DNA of 55,765 nt from positions 1 through 55,765 of the forward strand of contig NZ_JAMZNK010000037.1 of assembly GCF_027980145.1 (NCBI RefSeq), in the 5' to 3' direction. How positions within the stretch are numbered: the first letter of the stretch is position 1; every line of letters begins with the position of its first letter. The notes beneath the pieces are model-generated. The model saw only the letters and a program-made list of their open reading frames with translations, had not been told where the DNA came from and made no database searches. Source of the stretch: Flavobacterium azizsancarii (GTDB taxonomy: Bacteria; Bacteroidota; Bacteroidia; Flavobacteriales; Flavobacteriaceae). The position numbers were made by a program, and so were the translations under genes. Shown here piece after piece: positions 7,727 to 16,815 of the stretch.

Positions 7727-8386
7727 ATGAAAAAAAGTAACGATGTTTTACGTAAAGAAGTTATGGAAGCTATAAATTGGGAACCTATTTTAGATTCTAA
7801 TAAAATAGAGGTTAGTGTTCAAGATGGAATTGTTACTCTTGCAGGAACTGTAGATAATTATAATCAAAAAAAAGAAGCTGAACATACAATTAAGGATATA
7901 TCAGGGGTTAGGGCCATTATAGATGACGTGAGGGTAGACCTTTCTTTTTCAGTAATTAAAAGTGATAAAGAGATTGCCAGTGCAGTTATTAAAGCATTAG
8001 AGCAAAAATGGGTTATACCTAATCACAGATTAAAAGTTACAGTCCAAGACGGATGGGTAACCCTTGATGGTATTTTGCATTGGAATTTCCAAAGGAAGGC
8101 CGCAGAGAATGCCATCCGAAATCTGGAAGGTGTAAGAGGAGTTATGGACAAAATAATTATTGAAGCTGAAATAAATAATGAACTGGAGAAACTGATTGTA
8201 GAGAAAGCGCTTAAGCGCAGCTGGATACTTGATATCGGTAATATTAAAGTTAGAGTTGATGGTAAAACGATTTTCCTTAGTGGTATAGTTAGTTCTCTTC
8301 TTCAGAAGGAAGAGGCAGAAAAGATAGCATGGAATACAACCGGAGTATGGCAAGTGGATAATAAACTTTTTGTAGAATTTGATTGA
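7727..8386 (+). CDS. Triple-BON-domain protein 1
   Basis: 219 aa made of three consecutive BON domains (about residues 3-72, 79-148 and 154-219). Each shows the alpha-beta-beta-alpha-beta pattern with a VxVxDGxVTLxG-type strand pair (VSVQDGIVTLAG, VTVQDGWVTLDG, VRVDGKTIFLSG) and a GVRGV-type end. BON domains are thought to bind phospholipid or other large ligands, and OsmY is the best-known example. Unlike OsmY, this protein has no signal peptide and should be cytosolic. Closest to BON-2 at 14676 in both protein and promoter. The exact role is unknown. Confidence 0.88.
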   Translation: MKKSNDVLRKEVMEAINWEPILDSNKIEVSVQDGIVTLAGTVDNYNQKKEAEHTIKDISGVRAIIDDVRVDLSFSVIKSDKEIASAVIKALEQKWVIPNHRLKVTVQDGWVTLDGILHWNFQRKAAENAIRNLEGVRGVMDKIIIEAEINNELEKLIVEKALKRSWILDIGNIKVRVDGKTIFLSGIVSSLLQKEEAEKIAWNTTGVWQVDNKLFVEFD

Positions 8387-8538
8387 TATGAAATCTAATG
8401 AGATTTATCGACGAAGATTTGCAAAGCAACAGAATTGCGCTGATCGGTGCCTGCTTAGGTTTTAATTTACAGTTAAAACAATAATAAACTGCTTAACGTT
8501 GATTAAAGCGTACATTTGAAATAATTGATAAACAACTA

Positions 8539-8991
8539 ATGGATAATAAAGAAAATATACGGATTTTACTCACTGACGACGATCAGGATGACAGGGAATT
8601 TTTTGCAGATGCAGTAGCGGATCTTCATCTTAATGTGACTGTTGAATTTTGTATAAATGGACTTGAGCTTATAAATTATCTTTATGATAAAAATCGTATT
8701 ATCCCTGACATCATATTTTTAGACCTTAATATGCCGATTATGTCAGGTTTTGAAACCCTGAAACAAATTAGAGAAGACATTTTATTTAAGGACATTCCTA
8801 TTATTGCCATTTATTCCACTTCATCATCTCAAGAAGGTATTAAGAACACTTTTGGATCAGGTGCCAATGCCTATATCGTGAAGCCCACTGATTTTAACGA
8901 GTTAAAGAAACTCATAAGAAAAGTTATCGAAATGGATTGGAAAGAACAGCTGAAATATTCCAAATTAGAATCTTTTATTATTACGGTTTAA
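8539..8991 (+). CDS. Single-domain response regulator
   Basis: 150 aa, one CheY-like receiver: acidic pocket DDDQDD (14-19), phospho-acceptor Asp62 in FLDLNMP, conserved Thr/Ser region IAIYSTSSS and Lys in the VKPTD motif. The length and the LELINYLYD segment fit the Rcp1-like group that pairs with hybrid or phytochrome-type kinases. There is no output domain, so it presumably acts as a phospho-shuttle or protein-binding switch. It lies 54 bp before the CheB-CheR-kinase gene and is probably co-transcribed. A perfect -7 motif TACATTTG lies at 8511-8518. Confidence 0.9.
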   Translation: MDNKENIRILLTDDDQDDREFFADAVADLHLNVTVEFCINGLELINYLYDKNRIIPDIIFLDLNMPIMSGFETLKQIREDILFKDIPIIAIYSTSSSQEGIKNTFGSGANAYIVKPTDFNELKKLIRKVIEMDWKEQLKYSKLESFIITV

Positions 8992-9045
8992 TTAAACTCT
9001 TGCACTTTTGAGGTAACTTATTACAACAGAATTAAATTACAAGTA

Positions 9046-12000
9046 ATGCAACATAAAAAAAACATCTTGCCCAAGGCTACACGCCAGGACTTTCCTATTG
9101 TTGGTATTGGAGCTTCGGCAGGAGGGCTTGAGGCTTTTACCCAGTTTATTGATGCTATCCCTGAAGACTCAGAAATGGCCTATGTCATTGTTCAGCACTT
9201 ACATCCATTGCATGACAGTATACTTACAGAGCTTTTATCTCGCGTAGCCAGAATACCAATTATTGAAATTACCGACGATATTCATTTGGCCCCAAATACT
9301 ATTTATGTTATTCCGGAAAACAAAATACTGACTTCTTTTGATGGAGTACTAAAACTAAGTCCACGTCTTAAAGATACTAAAAATCAGGCAATCGATATTT
9401 TTTTTAATTCATTGGCGGAGGTTCATCTTAATTTGGCCTGCGGAGTATTGCTCTCGGGAAATGGATCTGACGGGACACTTGGCTTGGGATCGATTAAGGA
9501 ACACGGAGGCATAACTTTTGCTCAGGATATTGACGCTTCTTATAATGAAATGCCGCAAAATGCAATTAATGCCGGAGTTGTTGATTACGTATTATCACCA
9601 GTGAAAATAGTGGCGAAATTAATTGAGCTTTGTAATGCAAAAGCGATTGCCGGTGAAGATAATGAACTTAATGATGAGGCAGTATTTAATGAAATTATTA
9701 AAATTCTGCGTCACCACAGCGGGGTTGATTTTGCTTATTATAAACAAACTACGATACGCAGACGTATTGCCAGACGAATGGCATTAAATAAAATCGTCAA
9801 TCTGAGGGATTATCTTAAAGTATTGAGAGGTGATAAATTGGCCTCTGAAGATTTATTTAACGATCTGCTTATACCGGTAACGGAATTTTTCAGGGATGTT
9901 AAAATTTTTCAGATGATGAGGGAAAAAGTTTTCCCTTTATTAGTGGGCAGGGTACCGGAAGGAAATGCAATACGAATCTGGATTGCAGGATGTTCTACCG
10001 GTGAAGAAGCTTACACGCTGGCTATTGCCCTTCATGAATTTTTGGGAGAAAATCTTCAGGGAAAAGAAATTCAGATTTTTGCTTCGGATATTTCAGAAGT
10101 TGCTATTGCCAAGGCTAGGGCTGGATTTTATAGAAAATCTCAAATGCGTAATGTTTCTGAAGCTACGCTTTCCAAGTATTTTACATCCAATACCAACGGT
10201 TATACTATTAAACGGCAAATTAGGGATTTATGCGTTTTTGCTGTTCATAATTTTTTGACAGATCCTCCATTTGCCAGAATGGATTTGATTACCTGCAGGA
10301 ATGTTTTTATTTACATGGATGCATTTTTACAGAAAAAGTCTTTAAGTACATTCCATTATGCCTTAAAAGAAAACGGTTTTTTACTTTTAGGAAAATCAGA
10401 AACTGCTATTCCGGCCGTTGAACTTTTTCAGTCTTTTGATAAAGCCGGAAAAATATATACAAGAAAAGAGGTTTCAGCAAGATCAGTGCAATCTCGCTGG
10501 GGAGTAGGAACTAGTGACAAATTGAAAAGTTTTAAATCAGAACTTCCCAAAAAAGAAATCGTAAAAGAAGATTTTATAAAAAGTGCAGAATTAATTTTAC
10601 TTTCGAATTATAGACCAGTAAGTGTCATAGTAAATGAACAGGTGGATATTTTACATATTATTGGAGATATTACTGATTTTATTAAATTTTCACAGGGCAA
10701 GCCTACTTTTAATTTGCTGAAAATGGTTCGAGAAGGATTGGCTTTTGAACTTCGTAATGCCTTGCATAAATCTAAAGAAACAGGATCGCTTGTAAAAAAA
10801 GAAGCAATACAGGTTAAAAGGAAAGAAGTTATAAGTGAAGTTACAATCGAAGTACAGCCGCTGCCAGATACTTCAGAGCCCTATTTCCTAATATTGTTTT
10901 ATAAAACAAACAATATCCAACCAGTGATATCCCCAAACAATATGACGGACGAAGAAATCCGTAATGATGTCAATTTAAAAAGGATCGCACAGCTTGAAAA
11001 AGAATTGGAAAAAATACGAAATGACGTAAATGCGATTAGTGAAGAACAGGAAGCTTCGAATGAAGAACTGCAGAGGGCTAATGAGGAATTATTAAGCGGA
11101 AGCGAGGAATTGCAAAGCCTGAACGAAGAATTGGAAACTTCTAAAGAAGAATTACAATCCAGCAATGAAGAACTATCGCAGATCAATCAGGAACTATTAA
11201 ACAAGCAACAGGAAATTAATATTGCAAAAAATTATACAGAAGCAATAGTGGCAACTCTTCGTGAACCTATAGTTGTTTTGGATAACAAGCTTAGAATAAA
11301 AAACATCAACAGGGCATTTTCTGAAAAATATAATATTACCAAAGAAGAGGCAGCAGACAGGCTCATATATGAAATTCAAAATCATCTTTTTGATGATATT
11401 CAAATGCGCGCCATGCTAGAAAAAGTACTTCAGCAAAAAACACAACTTGATGATTATCAGATAGCGGTAAATCTTTTGCCTTACGGCGAAAGTATTCTGC
11501 TTCTAAATGCCAGACAAGTCACTTATGAAACCAGTAAAAAACAATTAATTCTGCTGGCTATTGAAGATATTACCGAACGCAGGAAGATTGAAAAGAAATT
11601 ACAGGCAATGTCCGATGGTTTAGAAGTTAAAGTTCAGGAACGTACGGTAGACCTGCTCACGTCCAATAAGGAGTTGGAAAACTCTGTAAAAAACCTGCAT
11701 ACAGCCAATGAACAGTTGCAGGAATACGCTTATGTGGCCAGTCATGACCTGCAGGAGCCATTGCGTAAAATATTGATGTTTATCAGCAGGCTTTTAGGAA
11801 TGGAGGAAAAAATTTCTGATCCGGCTCTTTTGCTGCTTGAAAAAATCAGCAAATCATCTATTAGGATGAATACGCTTATTAAAGATTTATTGGCCTATTC
11901 TTATCTTGACAATCCCGATAGGCAATTTAAAGCCACTGATTTGAATACGGTTATCGACAATATTTTAATTGATTTTGAGTTGCTGATTCAGGAACGCAAT

Positions 12001-12417
12001 TTTAAAATAAAAGTGGGTCATTTACCCGTTATCAATGCAATTCCGCTTCAAATGAATCAGCTTTTTTATAATTTAATCAGTAACGCCATTAAGTTTTATA
12101 AAAAAGACAATTCAATTTCTAAAATAGAGATAAGTTCCAAAAAACTGACTTTAAAACAAGTTAAAACATATCCGGATCTGGATCCAGGTTTAGCATATTG
12201 TGAGATCATAATAAAAGACAATGGCATTGGATTTAATCAGCAATATGAAAATAAGATTTTCACTATTTTTCAAAGACTTCACAATAATGAAGTGTATATA
12301 GGTACTGGTATTGGACTATCAATTGGAAAAAAAATAGTAGAAAATCACAAGGGAATTATTTTCTCTAAAGCCGAAGAAAATATTGGCGCGGAATTTCATA
12401 TCATATTGCCTATCTAG
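9046..12417 (+). CDS. CheB-CheR-PAS-histidine kinase hybrid
   Basis: 1123 aa. Order: CheB methylesterase (about 15-200; catalytic Ser24 in GASAGG, His51 in VQHLHP, Asp142 in GNGSDGT); CheR methyltransferase (about 215-470; SAM motif AGCSTGEEAYTLAI near 313); a region of unknown fold; a long Glu/Leu coiled coil (about 640-725, repeated EELQSxNEEL); PAS (725-845); HisKA with His near 899 in ASHDLQEPL; and HATPase_c to the end (N box near 1003, GTGIGLSIGKKI). No receiver precedes CheB, so the usual phosphorylation gate is missing. The lone receiver just upstream could supply it (inference). No membrane helix is seen, so it is a cytosolic sensor. Confidence 0.92.
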   Translation: MQHKKNILPKATRQDFPIVGIGASAGGLEAFTQFIDAIPEDSEMAYVIVQHLHPLHDSILTELLSRVARIPIIEITDDIHLAPNTIYVIPENKILTSFDGVLKLSPRLKDTKNQAIDIFFNSLAEVHLNLACGVLLSGNGSDGTLGLGSIKEHGGITFAQDIDASYNEMPQNAINAGVVDYVLSPVKIVAKLIELCNAKAIAGEDNELNDEAVFNEIIKILRHHSGVDFAYYKQTTIRRRIARRMALNKIVNLRDYLKVLRGDKLASEDLFNDLLIPVTEFFRDVKIFQMMREKVFPLLVGRVPEGNAIRIWIAGCSTGEEAYTLAIALHEFLGENLQGKEIQIFASDISEVAIAKARAGFYRKSQMRNVSEATLSKYFTSNTNGYTIKRQIRDLCVFAVHNFLTDPPFARMDLITCRNVFIYMDAFLQKKSLSTFHYALKENGFLLLGKSETAIPAVELFQSFDKAGKIYTRKEVSARSVQSRWGVGTSDKLKSFKSELPKKEIVKEDFIKSAELILLSNYRPVSVIVNEQVDILHIIGDITDFIKFSQGKPTFNLLKMVREGLAFELRNALHKSKETGSLVKKEAIQVKRKEVISEVTIEVQPLPDTSEPYFLILFYKTNNIQPVISPNNMTDEEIRNDVNLKRIAQLEKELEKIRNDVNAISEEQEASNEELQRANEELLSGSEELQSLNEELETSKEELQSSNEELSQINQELLNKQQEINIAKNYTEAIVATLREPIVVLDNKLRIKNINRAFSEKYNITKEEAADRLIYEIQNHLFDDIQMRAMLEKVLQQKTQLDDYQIAVNLLPYGESILLLNARQVTYETSKKQLILLAIEDITERRKIEKKLQAMSDGLEVKVQERTVDLLTSNKELENSVKNLHTANEQLQEYAYVASHDLQEPLRKILMFISRLLGMEEKISDPALLLLEKISKSSIRMNTLIKDLLAYSYLDNPDRQFKATDLNTVIDNILIDFELLIQERNFKIKVGHLPVINAIPLQMNQLFYNLISNAIKFYKKDNSISKIEISSKKLTLKQVKTYPDLDPGLAYCEIIIKDNGIGFNQQYENKIFTIFQRLHNNEVYIGTGIGLSIGKKIVENHKGIIFSKAEENIGAEFHIILPI

Positions 12418-12457
12418 ATCTTTTTCGATTGAGAAGAGAAGCAGTTATATTAGCATG

Positions 12458-12507
12458 AAAAACGGAAGTAGGATTTACTTAATTATGTAAATCCTACTTC
12501 CGTTTTT
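12458..12507. terminator. Bidirectional terminator
   Basis: Perfect 21-bp arms (12458-12478 and 12487-12507; AAAAACGGAAGTAGGATTT... and its complement) with an 8-nt loop and A/T tails on both sides. It separates the convergent kinase and oleate hydratase genes. Confidence 0.9.
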
Positions 12508-12548
12508 GATAAATGTTAAGATTGCAAAATAAAATCTTAAAGTAGGTA

Positions 12549-14489
12549 TTACTCTTTTACACCTGTGAGCCAATCTTTAAATTTGCTTACCTGTTCTGTT
12601 AAAAAAGACTCGTGTTCTTCATCTTCCTCTACATTTGGCGGTAAGATATGTTCGAAGTAAGTTCCTTTGAGAACTTTTCTTAATATGCCTTCTCCTAAAA
12701 AGGACTTATTGTCATTGAGTGTTTTTGCTGCTTTAAACAAATGGCGGATATCATATTGCAGAGGATTGATATCAGGTACCTGTTTGTTGAGATTCAATAA
12801 TTCATAAACAGCTATTCTCGCAGTTCTTACCGAACTTTCCATCGTGAAAACCACATCATTATTTGTTTCTACAAACTGACCTATTAGTCCCAGATTTTTG
12901 CATCCTTCAGGAACAACCCTTGGACGATCACCTTTTGCCCTTGGCATAAACATCGAAGTAATATAAGGCATGAAGGCCGTACGTATAATCGTGTTTTGGA
13001 TCACATTATCCAACTGATCGATGATCCCGGTATGATAACACAATTCGGCAAGGATTTCGTCTCCGGTACACTCAGGCATTGTCTTTTTAATGTAATTTCC
13101 TTCTTTGTCCATAAACAATGCATATACCCAAAGTACCAGAATATCATCCGGCTGTTCAGGAAAATGGGGCTGTCTGTTACAGGTAAAACTCATTAGCCAG
13201 CTTGAATCTGTAATGGTGACAATTCCTCCTGTAGCCGTTTTTCCGGAGTAAGGATCATTCACACAATATTCACTAAGTTTCTCCACGAGTGCGGAAGGCC
13301 TGCAGGTTAAGGTCACTGATTCCCAGGATGATTTTTCGATATTGCTGCAGAATTTTTCAGGTTTGCCAAAAACCTCTGATTTAGTGGCAAGATTCTTCCA
13401 TAGTTTCCATCCACCGCTTTTTCCGCTGGTTTGATTATCAATTGTAATAACAGGAGCTTTTTTGTTGTCGCCATAGAAAGTGTCTTCGGTCATTGATCCA
13501 GTAGTTACAATCACATAATCTTCTTTTCCAATCGGTATTTTTAGTTCTTTGCCATCCCTTTCTGCGATAATTCCCTTCACTAGTTTCCCATCAGTATTGA
13601 TAAGAATATCCAAATCGTTTATCAGTGTATTAAATTCAATGGTGACACCCTTCTCTTGTAGAAAGTTACGCAGTGGTGTTACAAAAGTGTCATATTGGTT
13701 GTATTTGGGAAATACCAAAGATGAAAAATCATTCAAGCCGTCAATAGCATGCAGGAAACGGTGCATATACAATTTTAGTTCAAGCAGACTGTGCCAGTTT
13801 TCAAAGGCAAACATAGTACGCCAGAACGTCCAGAAATTACTGCTTAAAAAGGATTCACTAAAATAATCTTCAATAGTTAAATCGTCCAGTTCTTCCTTTT
13901 TCTTTAGTAAAAGTTTAATGATGGCCAACTGGTCTTTTTTGTTGAGGCGAAATTTGCTGAAGTCTTTTATTTCTCCTTTGTTATGGATAAGGCGTGCTTT
14001 GGAATAATTGGAGTCATTATCATTAATAAGACGGTATTCATCCAAAACGCTGTAAGGAGCAGGCATTTCAAGGGCCGGAATATCCTGGAACATATCCCAA
14101 AGGTTTTCATAAGTCATATCCATTTCCCTGCCGCCTCTTATGATATAGCCGTCTTTGACATTACCGGCACCATCAAGAGATCCGCCATCAATATGAAGTT
14201 GTTCTAGAAATATAATATTTTTGGCTGGAATCTGCCCGTCGCGAATAAAGTAATAAGCTGTTGCCATACCGGCGATACCACTGCCTATAATATAAACTTT
14301 ACTGTCTTTATACGATTTTAGGGGAATCCCTATATTGCGTTGATAGTTTCCAATCTGATCCGAAAACGGCATTGATTTTTCAGGTGTATTGCGCTGCTGC
14401 TCTTTACTGGAATCAGGTTCATGGTTTACATTTCTGTTTTCAGTTTTGGCATTTAGAACTTTATCAAATTTAACTGTATTTTCTTTCAT
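12549..14489 (-). CDS. ohyA: Oleate hydratase
   Basis: 646 aa from the ATG at 14489 (MKENTVKFDKV). A TTG seven codons upstream was rejected. FAD-dependent family formerly called myosin-cross-reactive antigen. It adds water to the cis-9 double bond of oleate to give 10-hydroxystearate. Visible are a Rossmann motif (IGSGIAGMATAYYFIRDG, near residue 53), the RGGREMDMTYENLWDMF segment that carries the catalytic Glu region, and C-terminal lipid-binding helices. Full family length. It is divergent from BON-2, and its start faces the two regulatory boxes at 14539-14578, so it may share them. It could detoxify or remodel unsaturated fatty acids under stress (inference). Confidence 0.93.
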   Translation of the reverse strand: MKENTVKFDKVLNAKTENRNVNHEPDSSKEQQRNTPEKSMPFSDQIGNYQRNIGIPLKSYKDSKVYIIGSGIAGMATAYYFIRDGQIPAKNIIFLEQLHIDGGSLDGAGNVKDGYIIRGGREMDMTYENLWDMFQDIPALEMPAPYSVLDEYRLINDNDSNYSKARLIHNKGEIKDFSKFRLNKKDQLAIIKLLLKKKEELDDLTIEDYFSESFLSSNFWTFWRTMFAFENWHSLLELKLYMHRFLHAIDGLNDFSSLVFPKYNQYDTFVTPLRNFLQEKGVTIEFNTLINDLDILINTDGKLVKGIIAERDGKELKIPIGKEDYVIVTTGSMTEDTFYGDNKKAPVITIDNQTSGKSGGWKLWKNLATKSEVFGKPEKFCSNIEKSSWESVTLTCRPSALVEKLSEYCVNDPYSGKTATGGIVTITDSSWLMSFTCNRQPHFPEQPDDILVLWVYALFMDKEGNYIKKTMPECTGDEILAELCYHTGIIDQLDNVIQNTIIRTAFMPYITSMFMPRAKGDRPRVVPEGCKNLGLIGQFVETNNDVVFTMESSVRTARIAVYELLNLNKQVPDINPLQYDIRHLFKAAKTLNDNKSFLGEGILRKVLKGTYFEHILPPNVEEDEEHESFLTEQVSKFKDWLTGVKE

Positions 14490-14538
14490 TGTTATTATTT
14501 TAAGAATCAAATAAAGTTAGGTATTCTCTTAACTGTCA

Positions 14539-14606
14539 AAATGTTTCTTATCACTTTTTAGATTGACAGAAATCATTTTTTTTTAGACCTGTTTTTTTCA
14601 CTTTTG
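14539..14606 (+). promoter_or_regulatory. Tandem CRP/FNR-type boxes and -7 element of BON-2
   Basis: Box 1 is AAATGTTTCTTATCACTT (14539-14556), box 2 is GATTGACAGAAATCATTT (14561-14578), and TTTG is at 14603-14606, with 22-bp and 29-bp spacings as in the other copies. Both boxes are identical to those of BON-1. Read on the minus strand, the same boxes lie 28 bp upstream of a weak ACTTTA element, so they may also serve ohyA. Confidence 0.75.
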
Positions 14607-14675
14607 CTTATTGATCACTGAATGTAAGAAGTAAACCAATGACTTTTACAGATCATTACCTAAATAAAAGATCTA

Positions 14676-15335
14676 ATGAAAAAAAGTAATGAAGTTTTAT
14701 GTAAAGAAGTAATTGAGGCTATCAAATGGCAGCCTCTCTTGCAGCCCAATAAAATAGATGTTAGCGTACAAGAGGGTATTGTGACACTTGAAGGAAGCAT
14801 CGAGAACTATGCTCAAAAAAGGGAAGCTGAGGAGACCGTTAAACACATTTCCGGGGTAAAGGCAGTTGTCGATGATGTCAAGGTTGATTTATCTCCGGCA
14901 GCAAGCAAAAATGATACAGATATTGCCAGTTCAGTTGTCAAGGCACTACAGGATAACTGGGCTGTTCCCGATCATAGATTAAGAGTTGAAGTAGAACAAG
15001 GCTGGGTAACTCTTGAGGGGATTTTACATTGGAATTTTCAAAGAAAAGCTGCCGATAACGCTATTCGTTATCTGGAAGGAGTGAGAGGAGTAATTGATAA
15101 GATAAAGATTGAAGCGGAAGTAAAAAATGAACTAGGGCAAGAGATTGTTGAGAAAGCGCTCAGTCGCAGCTGGATTTTGGATATTGACAATATTAAAGTT
15201 AGAGTTGATGGCAAAACGATATTCCTTAGCGGTTTTGTGAGTTCACTTTTTCAGAAAGAAGAAGCAGAAAGGATAGCATGGAATACTCCTGGGGTATGGT
15301 ATGTTGATAATGAACTTGTGGTGGAGCCTGATTGA
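14676..15335 (+). CDS. Triple-BON-domain protein 2
   Basis: 219 aa, three BON domains (about 3-72, 79-148, 154-219) with strand motifs VSVQEGIVTLEG, VEVEQGWVTLEG and VRVDGKTIFLSG. No signal peptide. Very close to BON-1 along its whole length, including HWNFQRKAA in domain 2 and SRSWILDI at the start of domain 3. With the near-identical promoter this indicates a fairly recent duplication of a gene-plus-promoter unit. Followed by three membrane-protein genes on the same strand. Confidence 0.88.
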   Translation: MKKSNEVLCKEVIEAIKWQPLLQPNKIDVSVQEGIVTLEGSIENYAQKREAEETVKHISGVKAVVDDVKVDLSPAASKNDTDIASSVVKALQDNWAVPDHRLRVEVEQGWVTLEGILHWNFQRKAADNAIRYLEGVRGVIDKIKIEAEVKNELGQEIVEKALSRSWILDIDNIKVRVDGKTIFLSGFVSSLFQKEEAERIAWNTPGVWYVDNELVVEPD

Positions 15336-15469
15336 TATGCTGTCTAAAGTTTGCAATCAATCATATTGAACTTAGGTATAAGTGAGATATAAAGTTTTTA
15401 TAATGTTAAGCGTTTTGGAATTTAAGTATTGACAAATAAAAACATAAGACAGTTAAACGAGATAACGTG

Positions 15470-15955
15470 ATGAAAAAAGTAGCGCAAAATACACATCGTG
15501 CACTTCTCTTATTTTTGGGACTTACTGCTATGATTGGTGGTGGCGCATTAATTATTTCACCATCAGGGAAACTTCTTGGAGGACTGCCGCTATCTATTTT
15601 AGAAAACTCACCATTCACTGATTTCCTGATTCCCGGGATTATTCTGTTTTCCGTTTTAGGCTTTTTCCCAGTTTTAATAGTAATGGCTTTATTCAAAAGA
15701 CCTTTCATTCCGTTTGCAGAACATTTTAATCTTTTTAAAGACATGTACTGGGCTTGGACTTTTAGCATTTATATCGCTTTCGCGCTCATTATTTGGATAC
15801 AGGTGGAAACCTTTTTTGTACAGGGAGTTGGTTGGTTGCAAATGTTTTATATGCTGTATGCCATTGCTATGCTTATTGTTGCCTTATTGCCGTATACAAG
15901 AAATAATTACACAAAAAACTTCACCTGCCAACCTAACAAAAATAGCAAACAATGA
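15470..15955 (+). CDS. Hypothetical four-helix membrane protein
   Basis: 161 aa with four predicted membrane helices (about residues 12-30, 48-70, 88-108 and 118-138). The ATG at 15470 is preferred over a GTG one codon upstream. I do not recognise a named family beyond a general resemblance to small Bacteroidota inner-membrane proteins. The stop overlaps the next gene's start by 4 bp, so it is translationally coupled to the DUF6544 gene. Confidence 0.72.
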   Translation: MKKVAQNTHRALLLFLGLTAMIGGGALIISPSGKLLGGLPLSILENSPFTDFLIPGIILFSVLGFFPVLIVMALFKRPFIPFAEHFNLFKDMYWAWTFSIYIAFALIIWIQVETFFVQGVGWLQMFYMLYAIAMLIVALLPYTRNNYTKNFTCQPNKNSKQ

Positions 15956-16770
15956 TACTTTTACTAATCATTATTGGAGTATTACTGCTGGTGATACTTC
16001 TGGGAAAAATAACGATGTATTTAAAATTTAAAAATCAGGTCAAGCTGTTATACTCAAATGCATTGAATATATCTGATAAAACTTATAGTATAGGTCAGTT
16101 AGATGGCTTGCCCATACCAGTACAGCGTTATTTTAAATATGTACTCAAAGACGGAATGCCCTATATAAGTTCAGTTAGATTAAAACATAAGGGTCTATTC
16201 AAAACCAATTTAAAAAGTGGGTTCATCAATATTACGGGCGAGCAATATTTTTCTGTTCAAAAACCACAATTTATATGGAAAGGCTCAACGCTAATCTTTA
16301 CCGCAAGAGACAGTTTCATTGCCGACAAGGGAAATTTAAAAGTTTCATTATTCAATATTTTTACAGTGGTTGACGGCAAAGGCAGCGAAATTAGTGAAGG
16401 CGAGATGCAGCGCTGGCTGGCCGAAAGCGTTTGGTTTCCAACAAATTTACTTCCTTCAGAGAATGTAACATGGATCGCCATAGATGAAAATTTGGCAAAA
16501 TTATCATTCCGATATAAAGAAATCTCATTTGATTTTATCGTTACATTTAATACTGTGGGTGAAATTGTTACAATGGAAACCCAACGCTTCATGACCAATA
16601 AAAGGGAACCATGGCTTTGCAAAATGGAAAATTATAAAGAAATTAATGGAGTGAAAATCCCTTTTTCGGCACAGGTAGTCTGGAAATTGAAAGCAGGAGA
16701 TTACACATACGCAAAGTTTCAAGTCACAGAAATAAAATACAACCAAAATATTTCTAAAACAATAGCATAG
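15952..16770 (+). CDS. DUF6544-type membrane-anchored protein
   Basis: 272 aa. One N-terminal membrane helix (residues 2-22), then a soluble domain beginning with the LPIPVQRYFKYVL motif characteristic of DUF6544, containing long beta strands and paired Trp residues (RWLAESVWFPTNLLP). A barrel or lipid-binding fold facing the periplasm is likely (inference), and the function is unknown. Coupled by a 4-bp overlap to the preceding membrane protein. Confidence 0.8.
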   Translation: MILLLIIIGVLLLVILLGKITMYLKFKNQVKLLYSNALNISDKTYSIGQLDGLPIPVQRYFKYVLKDGMPYISSVRLKHKGLFKTNLKSGFINITGEQYFSVQKPQFIWKGSTLIFTARDSFIADKGNLKVSLFNIFTVVDGKGSEISEGEMQRWLAESVWFPTNLLPSENVTWIAIDENLAKLSFRYKEISFDFIVTFNTVGEIVTMETQRFMTNKREPWLCKMENYKEINGVKIPFSAQVVWKLKAGDYTYAKFQVTEIKYNQNISKTIA

Positions 16771-16815
16771 TTAAAGAATAATTGGAATTAAAGGATTGTA
16801 AAATACTAAAAGAGA

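Noticed and set aside
8388..8465. 25-aa open frame after BON-1 (MKSNEIYRRRF...)
   Set aside because: Too short, Arg-rich by chance, 1 bp after the BON-1 stop and not near a promoter. Not supported.
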